A stretch of DNA of 40,321 bases from a virus. A program made the translations under genes and the position numbers. Below, piece by piece: positions 1 to 6,004 of the stretch. The notes under the pieces were generated by a model. That model saw nothing but the letters and a program-made list of their open reading frames with translations. It was not told the origin of the DNA and did not search any database. The stretch covers positions 1-40,321 of the IMG/VR virus record IMGVR_UViG_3300005529_000019; one strand, given 5' to 3'. Numbering within the stretch: the stretch's first letter is position 1; the number at the start of each line of letters is the position of its first letter.

Positions 1-11
1 AGCATTCAGCA

Positions 12-32
12 AAATCCCGATGATCGGGATTT
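12..32 (-). promoter_or_regulatory. Perfect hairpin before the portal start
   Basis: Arms AAATCCCGAT (12-21) and ATCGGGATTT (23-32) are perfectly complementary around one base. Read leftward, the hairpin ends in a T run and the portal ATG follows about 8 bases later, with no clear Shine-Dalgarno between them. It could be an intrinsic terminator or attenuator between TerL and portal, or a structure holding the portal ribosome site (GGGA lies in the stem). Only the dyad is seen; the function is inferred. Confidence 0.55.
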
Positions 33-48
33 GGGATAGCATTGGCGC

Positions 49-66
49 GGAAATGGTTTCCCATCA
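49..66. promoter_or_regulatory. Operator-like site at the end of TerL
   Basis: GGAAA-TGG-TTTCC (50-62) is an inverted repeat, and GTTTCCCATCA (56-66) recurs at 6844-6854, with its first ten bases at 5937-5946 beside the lysogeny genes. The site overlaps the TerL stop codon and precedes the portal gene. It may be a distal binding site of a phage repressor. The shared string is observed; the binding is inferred. Confidence 0.3.
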
Positions 67-1374
67 GACGCTTTGCCATGATCCACCGCCGCGCGAGCGT
101 GACCGCGAATAGGGCACATGGGCTGTCGGCGCATACGGCGCCTCATAGCAGACCGCCATCAGGCCGAACCCGTCCGCGGCGTGCGAGCTCCAGTCGTGAT
201 CGGGGCCCAAGCCAATGTTGCGGGCTTCGTCTTTGCGCTCATGATAGTAGCCGAGTGCATCGAGGCCACCCTCGACGGCTGGCGTCTCCGAGAACCAACA
301 GAACGGGAACACCCGTCGCGTGGCCTCGACACGCATCATGGCCGCGCCAGCGCCCTGGTTCGGAATTGGCTCGGGACAGTCAAAGCCCGCATCCCTCCAA
401 TGGTCCACGTAGCGCTTGCCGGTGATGGCGTTGGCGTTAGTGCCGTCGTGCGGCAGTTGGATCACGGCGCGGTCGTATTTCTTGGTCCTGAGATCGTTGA
501 CGTAATATTCGAGCGGCTGTCCGAGGCCCTCGATGTAGTCGAGCACGCGGATTTGCGGGCCCACCCATTGCGTCACCCAAAGCGACATGGCGTCGGCCTT
601 CGCACCAGCGCCGCCGATATCCACAAAGATTTTGAGCGGCAGCAACGGGTCCTGCGGGATGATGCCGCGCCCTATGCGCCCCTGCGCCTTGGCCTCTGCA
701 ATCTGCTTGGCGAAATAGGCGCCCTCAAACGCGCGCGCATAGCCGCCTTCCCAGATGTGATCGTAGCGCTCGGGATACTTGGACAGGTCGAGCAGGCGCT
801 CTTGCTCGAGCACGTCGTTAAACCACGGATTATCGCGCCAATTGGCTTGGACAACGACCGCTCCGGGAGGAGGATCGGAGCGCAAGAACTCGTCAATGGC
901 ATCGACCTTGCGGCGCGGGTTCCAAGCGGCCCAAATCTCGGAATCGTCGGCGCGGATGGTCGGGCGCAGTAGCGAAAGCGAGCGCGAACTCAGCGTCTGA
1001 GCTTCTTCGATAAACGCTCTTTTGAAGCCTTCAAGGGACTTGATGCTTTCCGACGTGTGATCCTGCATACCCTGAAAGATGATGATGCCATCGCCAGGCG
1101 TTTCGATCTTGTCATTGAACACCCGAAATTCGCGACCGACGCCGAGCTCCTCGATCTTCTTCTCGATCAGGCGCTTGGAGGACTGAGCGAGCGTCTTTTG
1201 CACCTCGCGGATGCAGACTGCGAGCATGCCCTTTTGGTAAAGGCATTCCTCGACAATCATCTCGCAGAAGAAGTGGGACTTTCCCGATCCGCGGCCGCCA
1301 TAGGCGCCCTTGTAGCGCGCCGGCTGGAGGAGCGGACGAAAGACCGGGGCGGTGGGGATCTTGAGCGTGGTCAA
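64..1374 (-). CDS. terL: Terminase large subunit (PBSX/Terminase_3 type)
   Basis: This is the packaging motor that pumps DNA into the prohead through the portal and cuts concatemers. The 436-residue reading has a Walker A motif GGRGSGKS at about residues 26-33, an acidic FIEEA Walker B near residue 118, and a C-terminal RNase H-like nuclease region with aspartates in VDIGGAGAKAD and DHDWSSHAADG. The start is placed at TTG 1374 because it overlaps the stop of the upstream gene (TTGA) and gives a normal N-terminus (MTTLKIPT); the frame is open to 1449 but the extra residues look spurious. The portal follows across the circle junction. With a P22-like portal, headful packaging is likely. Length fits the family. 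Confidence 0.93.
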   Translation of the reverse strand: MTTLKIPTAPVFRPLLQPARYKGAYGGRGSGKSHFFCEMIVEECLYQKGMLAVCIREVQKTLAQSSKRLIEKKIEELGVGREFRVFNDKIETPGDGIIIFQGMQDHTSESIKSLEGFKRAFIEEAQTLSSRSLSLLRPTIRADDSEIWAAWNPRRKVDAIDEFLRSDPPPGAVVVQANWRDNPWFNDVLEQERLLDLSKYPERYDHIWEGGYARAFEGAYFAKQIAEAKAQGRIGRGIIPQDPLLPLKIFVDIGGAGAKADAMSLWVTQWVGPQIRVLDYIEGLGQPLEYYVNDLRTKKYDRAVIQLPHDGTNANAITGKRYVDHWRDAGFDCPEPIPNQGAGAAMMRVEATRRVFPFCWFSETPAVEGGLDALGYYHERKDEARNIGLGPDHDWSSHAADGFGLMAVCYEAPYAPTAHVPYSRSRSRGGGSWQSV

Positions 1375-1565
1375 TGCGAGTGCCCAACATGCCAACCGCC
1401 GCAGAAGGCGCAGGGATAGGGCTCGATGTTGTCCTCGCCCTGGCCGCACCTCAGCCTATCAGCCTTGGCCTGGGCCGCCTCGCGCGTGTAATGGCGCACC
1501 TTGGACAGGCACGACCGATCCATGAATAGCCGACGGTTGAGCGCCGCGCCTTCCAGCTTCTGCAT
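1371..1565 (-). CDS. Small Cys/His-rich protein before TerL
   Basis: A 64-residue protein with a basic N-terminal half and a C-terminal CAFCGGWHVGHSH stretch that could hold one metal ion. Similar small proteins with a C..C.gWH.gH tail are common next to phage terminases; their role is unknown to me. The ATG is preceded by GGAGA at good spacing, and the stop overlaps the TTG proposed for TerL, which suggests translational coupling to packaging genes. Confidence 0.75.
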   Translation of the reverse strand: MQKLEGAALNRRLFMDRSCLSKVRHYTREAAQAKADRLRCGQGEDNIEPYPCAFCGGWHVGHSH

Positions 1566-1566
1566 G

Positions 1567-1986
1567 TCAGTCTCCTGCCAGAAACGCCGAGCGCCGCGCC
1601 TTCACCTCGTCCATCGGGACGATATCGCCTGCCATCATGGCCTTGAGCCGCGCCTTGTCGCCGCGGGACAGAGACCAGCCGCCATAGCCCCATTCGGTCT
1701 GCACCTTGATCCCGACCTTATCGAGCGAGCGCTTGACCTTGACCATCTGCACGTCGATCAGCTTGGGCTCGGGGTGGTCGCATTCCGGCCGGTTACCGAA
1801 TAGGATAGTCAGGAGCGCATCGCGCGTAGCTACAGCTCGGCGAAGCATGAAGCCGACGATCTCGCATTGTTGCGGCGTTGCATCCAAGACCGTCAGGAGC
1901 CGCGACACGTCGTCATTCCCGACGCCAAGCATGGCCTCGAGCTCAAGCACGCGATTACGCAACTGCTCCTGTTCGGTCTCGGTCAT
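1567..1986 (-). CDS. Winged-helix DNA-binding protein in packaging cluster
   Basis: A 139-residue protein with two parts. Residues about 1-35 are acidic and helical. Residues about 40-125 match the pattern of an OmpR/PhoB-type winged helix: TPQQ near the start, a helix with ATRDALLTILFG, a recognition-helix region LIDVQMVKVKRSLDKVGI and a wing VQTEWGYGGWSL. No receiver domain is present. ATG 1986 is preferred over the upstream extension, which overlaps the next gene. Lying between the TerS candidate and TerL, it could be a late-gene regulator or a pac-site-binding small terminase. The fold assignment is from sequence pattern only. Confidence 0.8.
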   Translation of the reverse strand: MTETEQEQLRNRVLELEAMLGVGNDDVSRLLTVLDATPQQCEIVGFMLRRAVATRDALLTILFGNRPECDHPEPKLIDVQMVKVKRSLDKVGIKVQTEWGYGGWSLSRGDKARLKAMMAGDIVPMDEVKARRSAFLAGD

Positions 1987-1994
1987 TGCTACCC

Positions 1995-2171
1995 CTAAGC
2001 CGCGCGTTCCATGTCCTCGCAAAAGATGAAATGCCGATAGGCGCTGACCCATGCCGTGAAGCGGATATCGGACATGCGCCCCCGAACGAAAACAGCGTAG
2101 AATTCCGCATCTAGTGTCGTTGCTGATGTCGAGATCCGGATCAGCGCGACGCCGTGAAGCGGTTTAGCCAT
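1995..2171 (-). CDS. Hypothetical protein, 58 aa
   Basis: A short protein beginning MAKPLHGVALIRIS with alternating hydrophobic residues that suggest a small beta fold. The ATG at 2171 overlaps the end of the upstream gene by 8 bases, and the stop lies 8 bases before the winged-helix gene. No family recognised. The longer open frame upstream of 2171 is antisense-like composition inside the neighbouring gene, so the short start is used. Confidence 0.6.
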   Translation of the reverse strand: MAKPLHGVALIRISTSATTLDAEFYAVFVRGRMSDIRFTAWVSAYRHFIFCEDMERAA

Positions 2172-2424
2172 TGCTGGCCTCGGCCGGCTTTGGCTCAACG
2201 ATGACACGCTCGATTCTGGTGATGATGTTGAGGGCCGGCGCATCGTCGTCGCCTGAAATCGGCTGCGTTGGCTTTCCCCAACCCCGATCGAGCAGCGAAT
2301 TGGCGGCCGCGACACGGGCAGCAGCCGGCGCTTCGGACTGGTTCATGATCCCCACAAGCGTGTTCAGCGCTGTCTCAGTATGGGACCGCGCCAAAGATTT
2401 GATTTCTGTTGGAGTTTTCGCCAT
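2164..2424 (-). CDS. Possible small terminase subunit
   Basis: An 86-residue, mostly helical protein: TEIKSLARSHTETALNTLVG, then AARVAAANSLLDRGWGKP and an acidic, proline-containing tail. Proteins with the ARVAAANxLLDRGxGKP pattern are frequent upstream of TerL in alphaproteobacterial phages and resemble small DNA-recognition subunits. Position four genes before TerL supports a packaging role, but the winged-helix protein at 1567-1986 competes for the same role. Real gene with good confidence; function is inferred. Confidence 0.7.
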   Translation of the reverse strand: MAKTPTEIKSLARSHTETALNTLVGIMNQSEAPAAARVAAANSLLDRGWGKPTQPISGDDDAPALNIITRIERVIVEPKPAEASNG

Positions 2425-2444
2425 TTGGGTAGTTCAAGTCCCGT

Positions 2445-2573
2445 TCACTTCTTGGGCTTCTTCGCGGGCTTGCGCTTGGGCTTGTTGACGGCCTTCAGTA
2501 GCGCTTGCAGGCCGATCAGGACGGCCATTCCCTTCGGGGTGACGACGGGCACTTTGCCGCGATATCGGATCAT
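2445..2573 (-). CDS. Basic 42-aa protein
   Basis: A very short gene with a clear ribosome site (GAAGGAG, 8 bases before the ATG). The product begins MIRYRGKVPVVTPKG and ends in a lysine/proline-rich tail (KPKRKPAKKPKK), resembling a disordered nucleic-acid-binding tail. It sits between the coiled-coil protein and the TerS candidate in the same direction. No family recognised. Confidence 0.6.
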   Translation of the reverse strand: MIRYRGKVPVVTPKGMAVLIGLQALLKAVNKPKRKPAKKPKK

Positions 2574-2586
2574 AGTATCTGCTCCT

Positions 2587-3051
2587 TCAGGCTTCAGGGG
2601 GCATGTTTGAGATTTGGCCGAGCTCGGCGAGCACGGAAGCGGCCTCGTCCTCGATCGTCTTGGCCATGGATGCGGCGACCTGGGCCGTTGCGGTCTTGGC
2701 CTCGGTCAGCTTGCCGACGGCCTCAGAGACCTTGGCAAGGCCGTCAGCGCGGGCCTGAGCGATGCCCTGTCGAGCCTCGTCCATCATGGCGCGGATGCTA
2801 GCGGCGAAGCTGCCTGGCGCTGGGGTGGTCATGGAAGCGGCCTCCGGTTTATCTGGGATCAGCGCCACGGAGGGAAGCCGGGACGCATTGCGGATTGCGG
2901 TTTCGATCTCCTGGTCGGTCGCCATCGGATCGACCGCGACCAGCATTCCACTGCCCCACGAAAAGCACTGACGACCGCCGAGCAGCTGCATCGTGAGCCC
3001 GTCGATGCCGGGAATGTCGCTCATGCGGTTGCGGAGTTCGGCGATGCTCAT
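2587..3051 (-). CDS. Hypothetical protein with C-terminal coiled coil
   Basis: A 154-residue protein. The N-terminal 65 residues look globular (MSIAELRNRMSDIPGIDGL, then a beta-like QCFSWGSGMLVAVD). Residues about 80-148 are alanine- and glutamate-rich with heptad-like spacing, suggesting a long helix or coiled coil. It lies between replication and packaging genes in the leftward operon. No recognised family; could be a packaging accessory or a replication helper. Confidence 0.7.
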   Translation of the reverse strand: MSIAELRNRMSDIPGIDGLTMQLLGGRQCFSWGSGMLVAVDPMATDQEIETAIRNASRLPSVALIPDKPEAASMTTPAPGSFAASIRAMMDEARQGIAQARADGLAKVSEAVGKLTEAKTATAQVAASMAKTIEDEAASVLAELGQISNMPPEA

Positions 3052-3075
3052 GGGCGCGAAATTGGAACTGATTTG

Positions 3076-3342
3076 TTAATCTTCAAAAGCCGAAACATGG
3101 CGTTCATCGGGTTTCTGTGGATTGCTCTTGCGCGCGTGGTAGTCGCGTAGCCATTGCCGCGATTTTTCGAGGCGAAGCTGCGCGTCCGTGCGAGCCGGCT
3201 GGCGAACTCCGGTGTCGGGGCCCGGCGAAGGCAGAGGCGGCAGGTCTGAAGCCTTCAACACGGCACTTTCCACCGGGCCAAGCTGACCCAGCGTTGTCGG
3301 CGGGATATCTCGAACCGAACCGTCTGAGGGATCGCGGATCAT
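3076..3342 (-). CDS. Hypothetical protein, 88 aa
   Basis: A proline-rich, apparently flexible N-terminal half is followed by a basic helix (RLEKSRQWLRDYHARK). The ATG overlaps the stop of the YdaU-like gene in an ATGA quartet, so the two are probably translated as a coupled pair. A function linked to replication is possible by position only. Confidence 0.65.
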   Translation of the reverse strand: MIRDPSDGSVRDIPPTTLGQLGPVESAVLKASDLPPLPSPGPDTGVRQPARTDAQLRLEKSRQWLRDYHARKSNPQKPDERHVSAFED

Positions 3343-3857
3343 TGGTGCCGCTTGCTGATGTTTGCCACAGCCTCAGAGCTGAGTGAGTGGCGAGATGGCG
3401 CAACACGTTCACCCGGAGAGCCAACCCCTGTATCCTCAGAGACAGTAGAAGTTATCTTTCTAGGTGATTGTGTCATGCTTGAGCAAACCCCAAGCAAATT
3501 TGGAGCATTTGCTTTCGCTATGAAGCTGTTCATTTGCGTCCTAGCACCCCCCTTTTGCCCAGCAATTGCCCTAGCATTTGCTACCTTTGAGCGTTTCTCT
3601 AGTTCAGCGTCGAGACGCTTGTGGTGCCATCCCATGTAAAAGAAAGCTTGGATCGTCTCCCGCTCATTCAACCAAATGCGCAGCGGTAGCTTAGCAATTG
3701 CTGCTAACTGCTTGTCGTCATCTGGCAGCTCGCGCTTGCGCCAATAGTGCATAAGCAGGAGCAAATAGGCCCCGTGCTGCGTGGTGGTCAAATGCCCGGT
3801 ATCGGCGAGGTAGTCGCCGACGTACAGAGGCATCCAAAGGTCAGTTTTCTTGCTCAC
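3339..3857 (-). CDS. YdaU-like DUF1376 replication-associated protein
   Basis: The first 95 or so residues match the DUF1376 (YdaU) family: [18 protein letters not shown], then [18 protein letters not shown] and a helical segment ending near KLPLRIW. In phages and prophages such proteins usually sit with replication initiators, in the position of lambda O or P. The 172-residue protein has a low-complexity middle ([13 protein letters not shown]) encoded by unusually AT-rich codons, followed by a Ser/Thr-rich tail. Start and stop overlap both neighbours by ATGA. The repeats inside the gene are treated as a separate feature. Confidence 0.85.
   Translation of the reverse strand: MSKKTDLWMPLYVGDYLADTGHLTTTQHGAYLLLLMHYWRKRELPDDDKQLAAIAKLPLRIWLNERETIQAFFYMGWHHKRLDAELEKRSKVANARAIAGQKGGARTQMNSFIAKANAPNLLGVCSSMTQSPRKITSTVSEDTGVGSPGERVAPSRHSLSSEAVANISKRHQ
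3493..3711. repeat. AT-rich iteron-like repeats inside the DUF1376 gene
   Basis: Variants of AGCAWTTGCT recur at about 3504-3513, 3561-3569, 3573-3582 and 3693-3702, and GCAAAT/ATTTGC form an inverted pair at 3494-3499 and 3507-3512. They fall in the AT-richest part of the leftward arm and are spelled by GCA, AAT and ATT codons that contrast with the GC-ending codons of flanking genes. By analogy with the lambda origin inside gene O, this may be the replication origin. The repeats are seen; the origin role is inferred. Confidence 0.4.
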
Positions 3858-4099
3858 AGCATCCCCAGCGCTTGGAGATAGCTTTCAAGGATACTCTCTT
3901 GCTCCTGGCGCTCATTCGGATCGAGCTTGCGCAGGCGCACGACTGTGCGAAGGGCCTTCACATCATATCCATTACCCTTCGATTCCGCGTAGATGTCGCG
4001 GATATCATCGGAAATGCCCTTCTTTTCCTCTTCCAAGCGCTCAATGCGCTCGATAATGCTCTTAAGCTGAGCGTTGCTGTTGTGGCCCGGCTGATCCAT
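3854..4099 (-). CDS. gapR: GapR-family (DUF2312) DNA-binding protein
   Basis: The 81 residues cover essentially the whole DUF2312 family: a coiled-coil segment [36 protein letters not shown] followed in the same helix bundle by [14 protein letters not shown] and a final helix [11 protein letters not shown]. In Caulobacter GapR clamps overtwisted AT-rich DNA, often ahead of replication forks, and assists topoisomerases. A phage copy beside DnaA-IV and YdaU genes suggests a role in phage replication or chromosome structure. Start and stop overlap both neighbours, matching operon style. Family assignment is confident; the role in this phage is inferred. Confidence 0.93.
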   Translation of the reverse strand: MDQPGHNSNAQLKSIIERIERLEEEKKGISDDIRDIYAESKGNGYDVKALRTVVRLRKLDPNERQEQESILESYLQALGML

Positions 4100-4277
4100 C
4101 TGCGCTCTCTGGGTTTGTGGTTTCGGAAACGCGATGGGGATACACAGGCGGATTTTCGCTCAACCACTCGATAATGGAGTGATTGGGCTTGTCGAAGTCG
4201 GGCATGACGTAAGCCCATCCAGATGCCCACCACATCGAGGCGCCGTCGGTTGGGATAGATTTGCGAATGCGCTTCAT
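4062..4277 (-). CDS. Hypothetical protein, 71 aa
   Basis: A compact, aromatic-rich N-terminal part ([20 protein letters not shown], then [11 protein letters not shown]) precedes a polar, probably flexible tail. The ATG overlaps the upstream stop (ATGA) and the 3' end overlaps the GapR gene by 38 bases, which ties it to the replication operon. No family recognised. Confidence 0.75.
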   Translation of the reverse strand: MKRIRKSIPTDGASMWWASGWAYVMPDFDKPNHSIIEWLSENPPVYPHRVSETTNPESADGSAGPQQQRSA

Positions 4278-4450
4278 GCGGCGCGCTCACGCTTCAGGCG
4301 ACGAAGGTTCACGTCCTTGAGCATGGCTTCCAGCTCGCCGCGGCGAACGCTACGAGGCTTCTCAGCGTCAATGAGGGCCTTGAGGTGCGCGGCCTGGTGC
4401 TGGAGTGGCAAGCGCTTCATGCGGCCGACGATGACATGGAGTGGCGTCAT
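4274..4450 (-). CDS. Basic helical protein, 58 aa
   Basis: A short gene with ATGA overlaps at both ends: its ATG (4450) overlaps the DnaA-like stop and its TGA overlaps the next ATG. The product starts MTPLHVIVGRMKRLP and continues as a charged helix (HLKALIDAEKPRSVRRGEL, then [10 protein letters not shown]). It could bind nucleic acid or a replication partner; no family recognised. The double coupling is the main evidence that it is real. Confidence 0.75.
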   Translation of the reverse strand: MTPLHVIVGRMKRLPLQHQAAHLKALIDAEKPRSVRRGELEAMLKDVNLRRLKRERAA

Positions 4451-4977
4451 TGAAGCTTCTCCTGCAAATCTGAGACGGCTTTTGCAAGATCCTCATCAGT
4501 CTTGAGAAGACGTGCGATCTTCGCTACCCCGTGGTGGACCGAACTATGGTCACGACCACCAAACCTCCGCCCAATTTGCGGCAATGTCGCAAGCGTGAGA
4601 TGCTTACAAAGATAGTATGCAACCTGACGCGGCATCGCGATGTAAGCTGATCGACGGCCAGACAGCATTTCGGCCAGTGTGACACCGTAATGCTTGCAGA
4701 CTGCTTTCTGGATGTCTCGGATCGTAGGCTGACCGTGACCCGGAGGGACTAACACAAACCAGTGCGAATCCGTATCCTTGACCTCAGTGTCAGGAGCAAC
4801 GACCTCAACCGCCGGCACACTGACTAACGGCGCTTCGACGGCCGCAATGGGGATTGCTGCCAGCTTCAGTTGCGTGCGCCGATTGGCGAGTTCATCCGCC
4901 TTGGCAGCTATAGAGGCGCGAAATTGTTGATGCCTCTCGATTGCCGCGCGTTGTGTCGGTGTTACAGTGCCGTGCAT
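4447..4977 (-). CDS. DnaA domain-IV protein without AAA+ domain
   Basis: Residues about 85-170 of 176 match the DnaA C-terminal DNA-binding domain (Bac_DnaA_C), including IQKAVCKHYGV, the basic loop GRRSAYIAMPRQ and the signature GRDHSSVHHG at 141-150 that contacts DnaA boxes. The N-terminal 75 residues are Ala/Val/Pro-rich with no Walker motifs, so it cannot hydrolyse ATP as DnaA does. Such domain-IV-only proteins are common in alphaproteobacterial phages and may direct initiation or compete with host DnaA. It heads the coupled cluster that leads to GapR and YdaU. Confidence 0.9.
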   Translation of the reverse strand: MHGTVTPTQRAAIERHQQFRASIAAKADELANRRTQLKLAAIPIAAVEAPLVSVPAVEVVAPDTEVKDTDSHWFVLVPPGHGQPTIRDIQKAVCKHYGVTLAEMLSGRRSAYIAMPRQVAYYLCKHLTLATLPQIGRRFGGRDHSSVHHGVAKIARLLKTDEDLAKAVSDLQEKLQ

Positions 4978-4995
4978 TAGTTCCCCCCTTTGATC

Positions 4996-5361
4996 TCAGG
5001 TTCGATCCAAACCGCCAATGATGCGAGCGAGGCGCTCAAGGCGATCAATTTCCGTGCGATAAAAATCCGAATCCGTCTCACGCATTCCTCCGGCGATGTC
5101 CTGGAATTGAGAGGCGAGCGAAGCCGCCTCTTTTCTCGCCTCTATCAACTCTGCTTCCCGCCTTATGTCCCTGGCAGCCCAGTGTTCCGGGTCTTCGATT
5201 TCTCCGTACCAAAGTGCTTTGACCGTCCGGAAGCTGACCGTCTTGACCTTACGCGGCACGCGAGCCAACCAGCTTTCCCGCGTGTCGCCCCAATCCTTCG
5301 GGCCTGCAACGATGGCGATAGCTCTACGCATACGATCTACTCCGGACGACTTTTCCGACAT
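4996..5361 (-). CDS. Hypothetical early protein, 121 aa
   Basis: The N-terminal half (GPKDWGDTRESWLARVPRKV, then TVKALWYGEIEDPEHWA) resembles a small helix-turn-helix-like fold, and the C-terminal half is a charged coiled coil (ELIEARKEAASLASQFQDIA, ending in RLERLARIIGGLD). A GAGGG ribosome site lies 6 bases before the ATG. It directly precedes the DnaA-like gene. DNA binding is possible but not shown; no family assigned. Confidence 0.75.
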   Translation of the reverse strand: MSEKSSGVDRMRRAIAIVAGPKDWGDTRESWLARVPRKVKTVSFRTVKALWYGEIEDPEHWAARDIRREAELIEARKEAASLASQFQDIAGGMRETDSDFYRTEIDRLERLARIIGGLDRT

Positions 5362-5393
5362 TTGGAACCCTCATGGTGCTTATTGCCCACGCC

Positions 5394-5627
5394 ATGAGAA
5401 ACACGAACGATAACGAAGACCCATTTCAGCCCTTAGCGATTGCCGTCGCGAGGCTGACGAAAGACCTAGAAGAACAGCGCTCGGAGAATGAGCGCAAAAC
5501 CAAACCAGGCGAAGAGATTGACAAGCAGCGCGAGCGCGAGCGCTTCGTTGAAACGAGATTGAGAGAGATCGATCGGTTCGAGCGGCGCGTCAGCGGCCAG
5601 GATCGACCTCGAAGGAAACGGAATTAG
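5394..5627 (+). CDS. Doubtful charged protein antisense to a membrane gene
   Basis: An open frame of 77 residues starting MRNTNDNEDPFQPLAIAV, then almost entirely Glu, Lys and Arg. Most of it lies antisense to the membrane protein at 5466-5702, and a run of charged residues opposite a hydrophobic helix is the usual appearance of a shadow frame. The first 24 codons are not covered by the minus gene and look protein-like. No ribosome site precedes the ATG. Kept at low confidence. Confidence 0.25.
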   Translation: MRNTNDNEDPFQPLAIAVARLTKDLEEQRSENERKTKPGEEIDKQRERERFVETRLREIDRFERRVSGQDRPRRKRN

Positions 5628-5702
5628 ATTGGCGCGAGTATCGCGTGCGCCATACGAGGCTGGTAGCGATTGATTCCCCGTCGTCGCTGCCGGCCTCGTC
5701 AT
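5466..5702 (-). CDS. Small C-terminally anchored membrane protein
   Basis: A 78-residue product with a polar N-terminal part (ANLIPFPSR motif common in short rhizobial proteins) and one C-terminal transmembrane segment of about 23 residues (LALALLVNLFAWFGFALILR). Its ATG overlaps the stop of the HTH gene as ATGA, the coupling style used throughout this phage. It would be among the first genes expressed leftward after induction. Function unknown; a host-envelope or superinfection role is possible. Confidence 0.6.
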   Translation of the reverse strand: MTRPAATTGNQSLPASYGARDTRANLIPFPSRSILAADAPLEPIDLSQSRFNEALALALLVNLFAWFGFALILRALFF

Positions 5703-5917
5703 GCCGCACTCTCCGTCGAGGCGCGATCATTGGCCTGCATGAACGCCTTGACCTTATCCATCGTTGAAAGGCTCGGCGTGCGCCCCTTGTGGAGGTCGCT
5801 GACGAACTTCGGATCATTGAGGGAATTCGTACCGAAGGCGGTTGCACTCATTCCGGTGCGAGCCCGGAAGGCGTCAATCTCTGCCATTAGCGAACGGATA
5901 GTAGGATGAATGACCAT
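5699..5917 (-). CDS. HTH regulator (Cro-like position)
   Basis: A 72-residue helix-turn-helix protein: helix IRSLMAEIDAFRARTG, then MSATAFGTNSLNDPKFVSDLHKG as the turn and recognition region, then a closing helix STMDKVKAFMQAND. It is divergent from the S24 repressor and first in the leftward operon, the place of Cro in lambdoid phages. ATG 5917 is chosen because it starts the HTH fold. No ribosome site is visible, and the proposed promoter would begin transcription within about two bases of the ATG, so the transcript may be leaderless. Confidence 0.8.
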   Translation of the reverse strand: MVIHPTIRSLMAEIDAFRARTGMSATAFGTNSLNDPKFVSDLHKGRTPSLSTMDKVKAFMQANDRASTESAA

Positions 5918-6004
5918 GCAATGGGAAATACAGGAAGTTTCCCATCCTGTCAACAGGGCAGTTCCTAGTTCATTTCCGTAGGGGTAATCTCCTATACGGA
6001 GATT
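5918..6004. promoter_or_regulatory. Divergent lysis-lysogeny control region
   Basis: Leftward, TTGACA (5953-5948) and TATTTC (5930-5925) are spaced 17 bases. Rightward, TAATCT (5985-5990) and TATACG (5993-5998) are candidate -10 boxes. Dyads seen are ATGGGAAA/TTTCCCAT (5921-5928 and 5938-5945), ACAGGA/TCCTGT (5930-5935 and 5945-5950), TCCGTA/TACGGA (5975-5980 and 5995-6000) and AATCTCC/GGAGATT (5986-5992 and 5998-6004). The left dyads cover the leftward promoter; the right ones cover the repressor's own promoter and ribosome site. Repressor and HTH protein are the likely ligands. Confidence 0.75.

Larger units (their letters stand above)
1..120. repeat. Direct terminal repeat, left copy
   Basis: These 120 bases are identical to 40202-40321. 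The portal start codon lies at 4-6 here and again at 40204-40206, and the terminase gene runs in from the other side. The repeat therefore reads as the overlap of a circular or circularly permuted molecule, not as a biological terminal repeat. Joining the ends puts the portal gene directly downstream of TerL, the standard phage order, and gives a unique length of 40,201 bp. A true short terminal redundancy cannot be excluded without reads. Confidence 0.95.

Noticed and set aside
1-120. Biological long terminal repeat as in T7
   Set aside because: It cuts across TerL and portal coding sequence, and its short length with a temperate, headful-type gene set fits an assembly overlap better.
118-972. 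Long plus-strand frame of 284 codons
   Set aside because: It lies wholly antisense to TerL, whose motifs are clear, and its sequence has no recognisable pattern; high GC produces such shadows.
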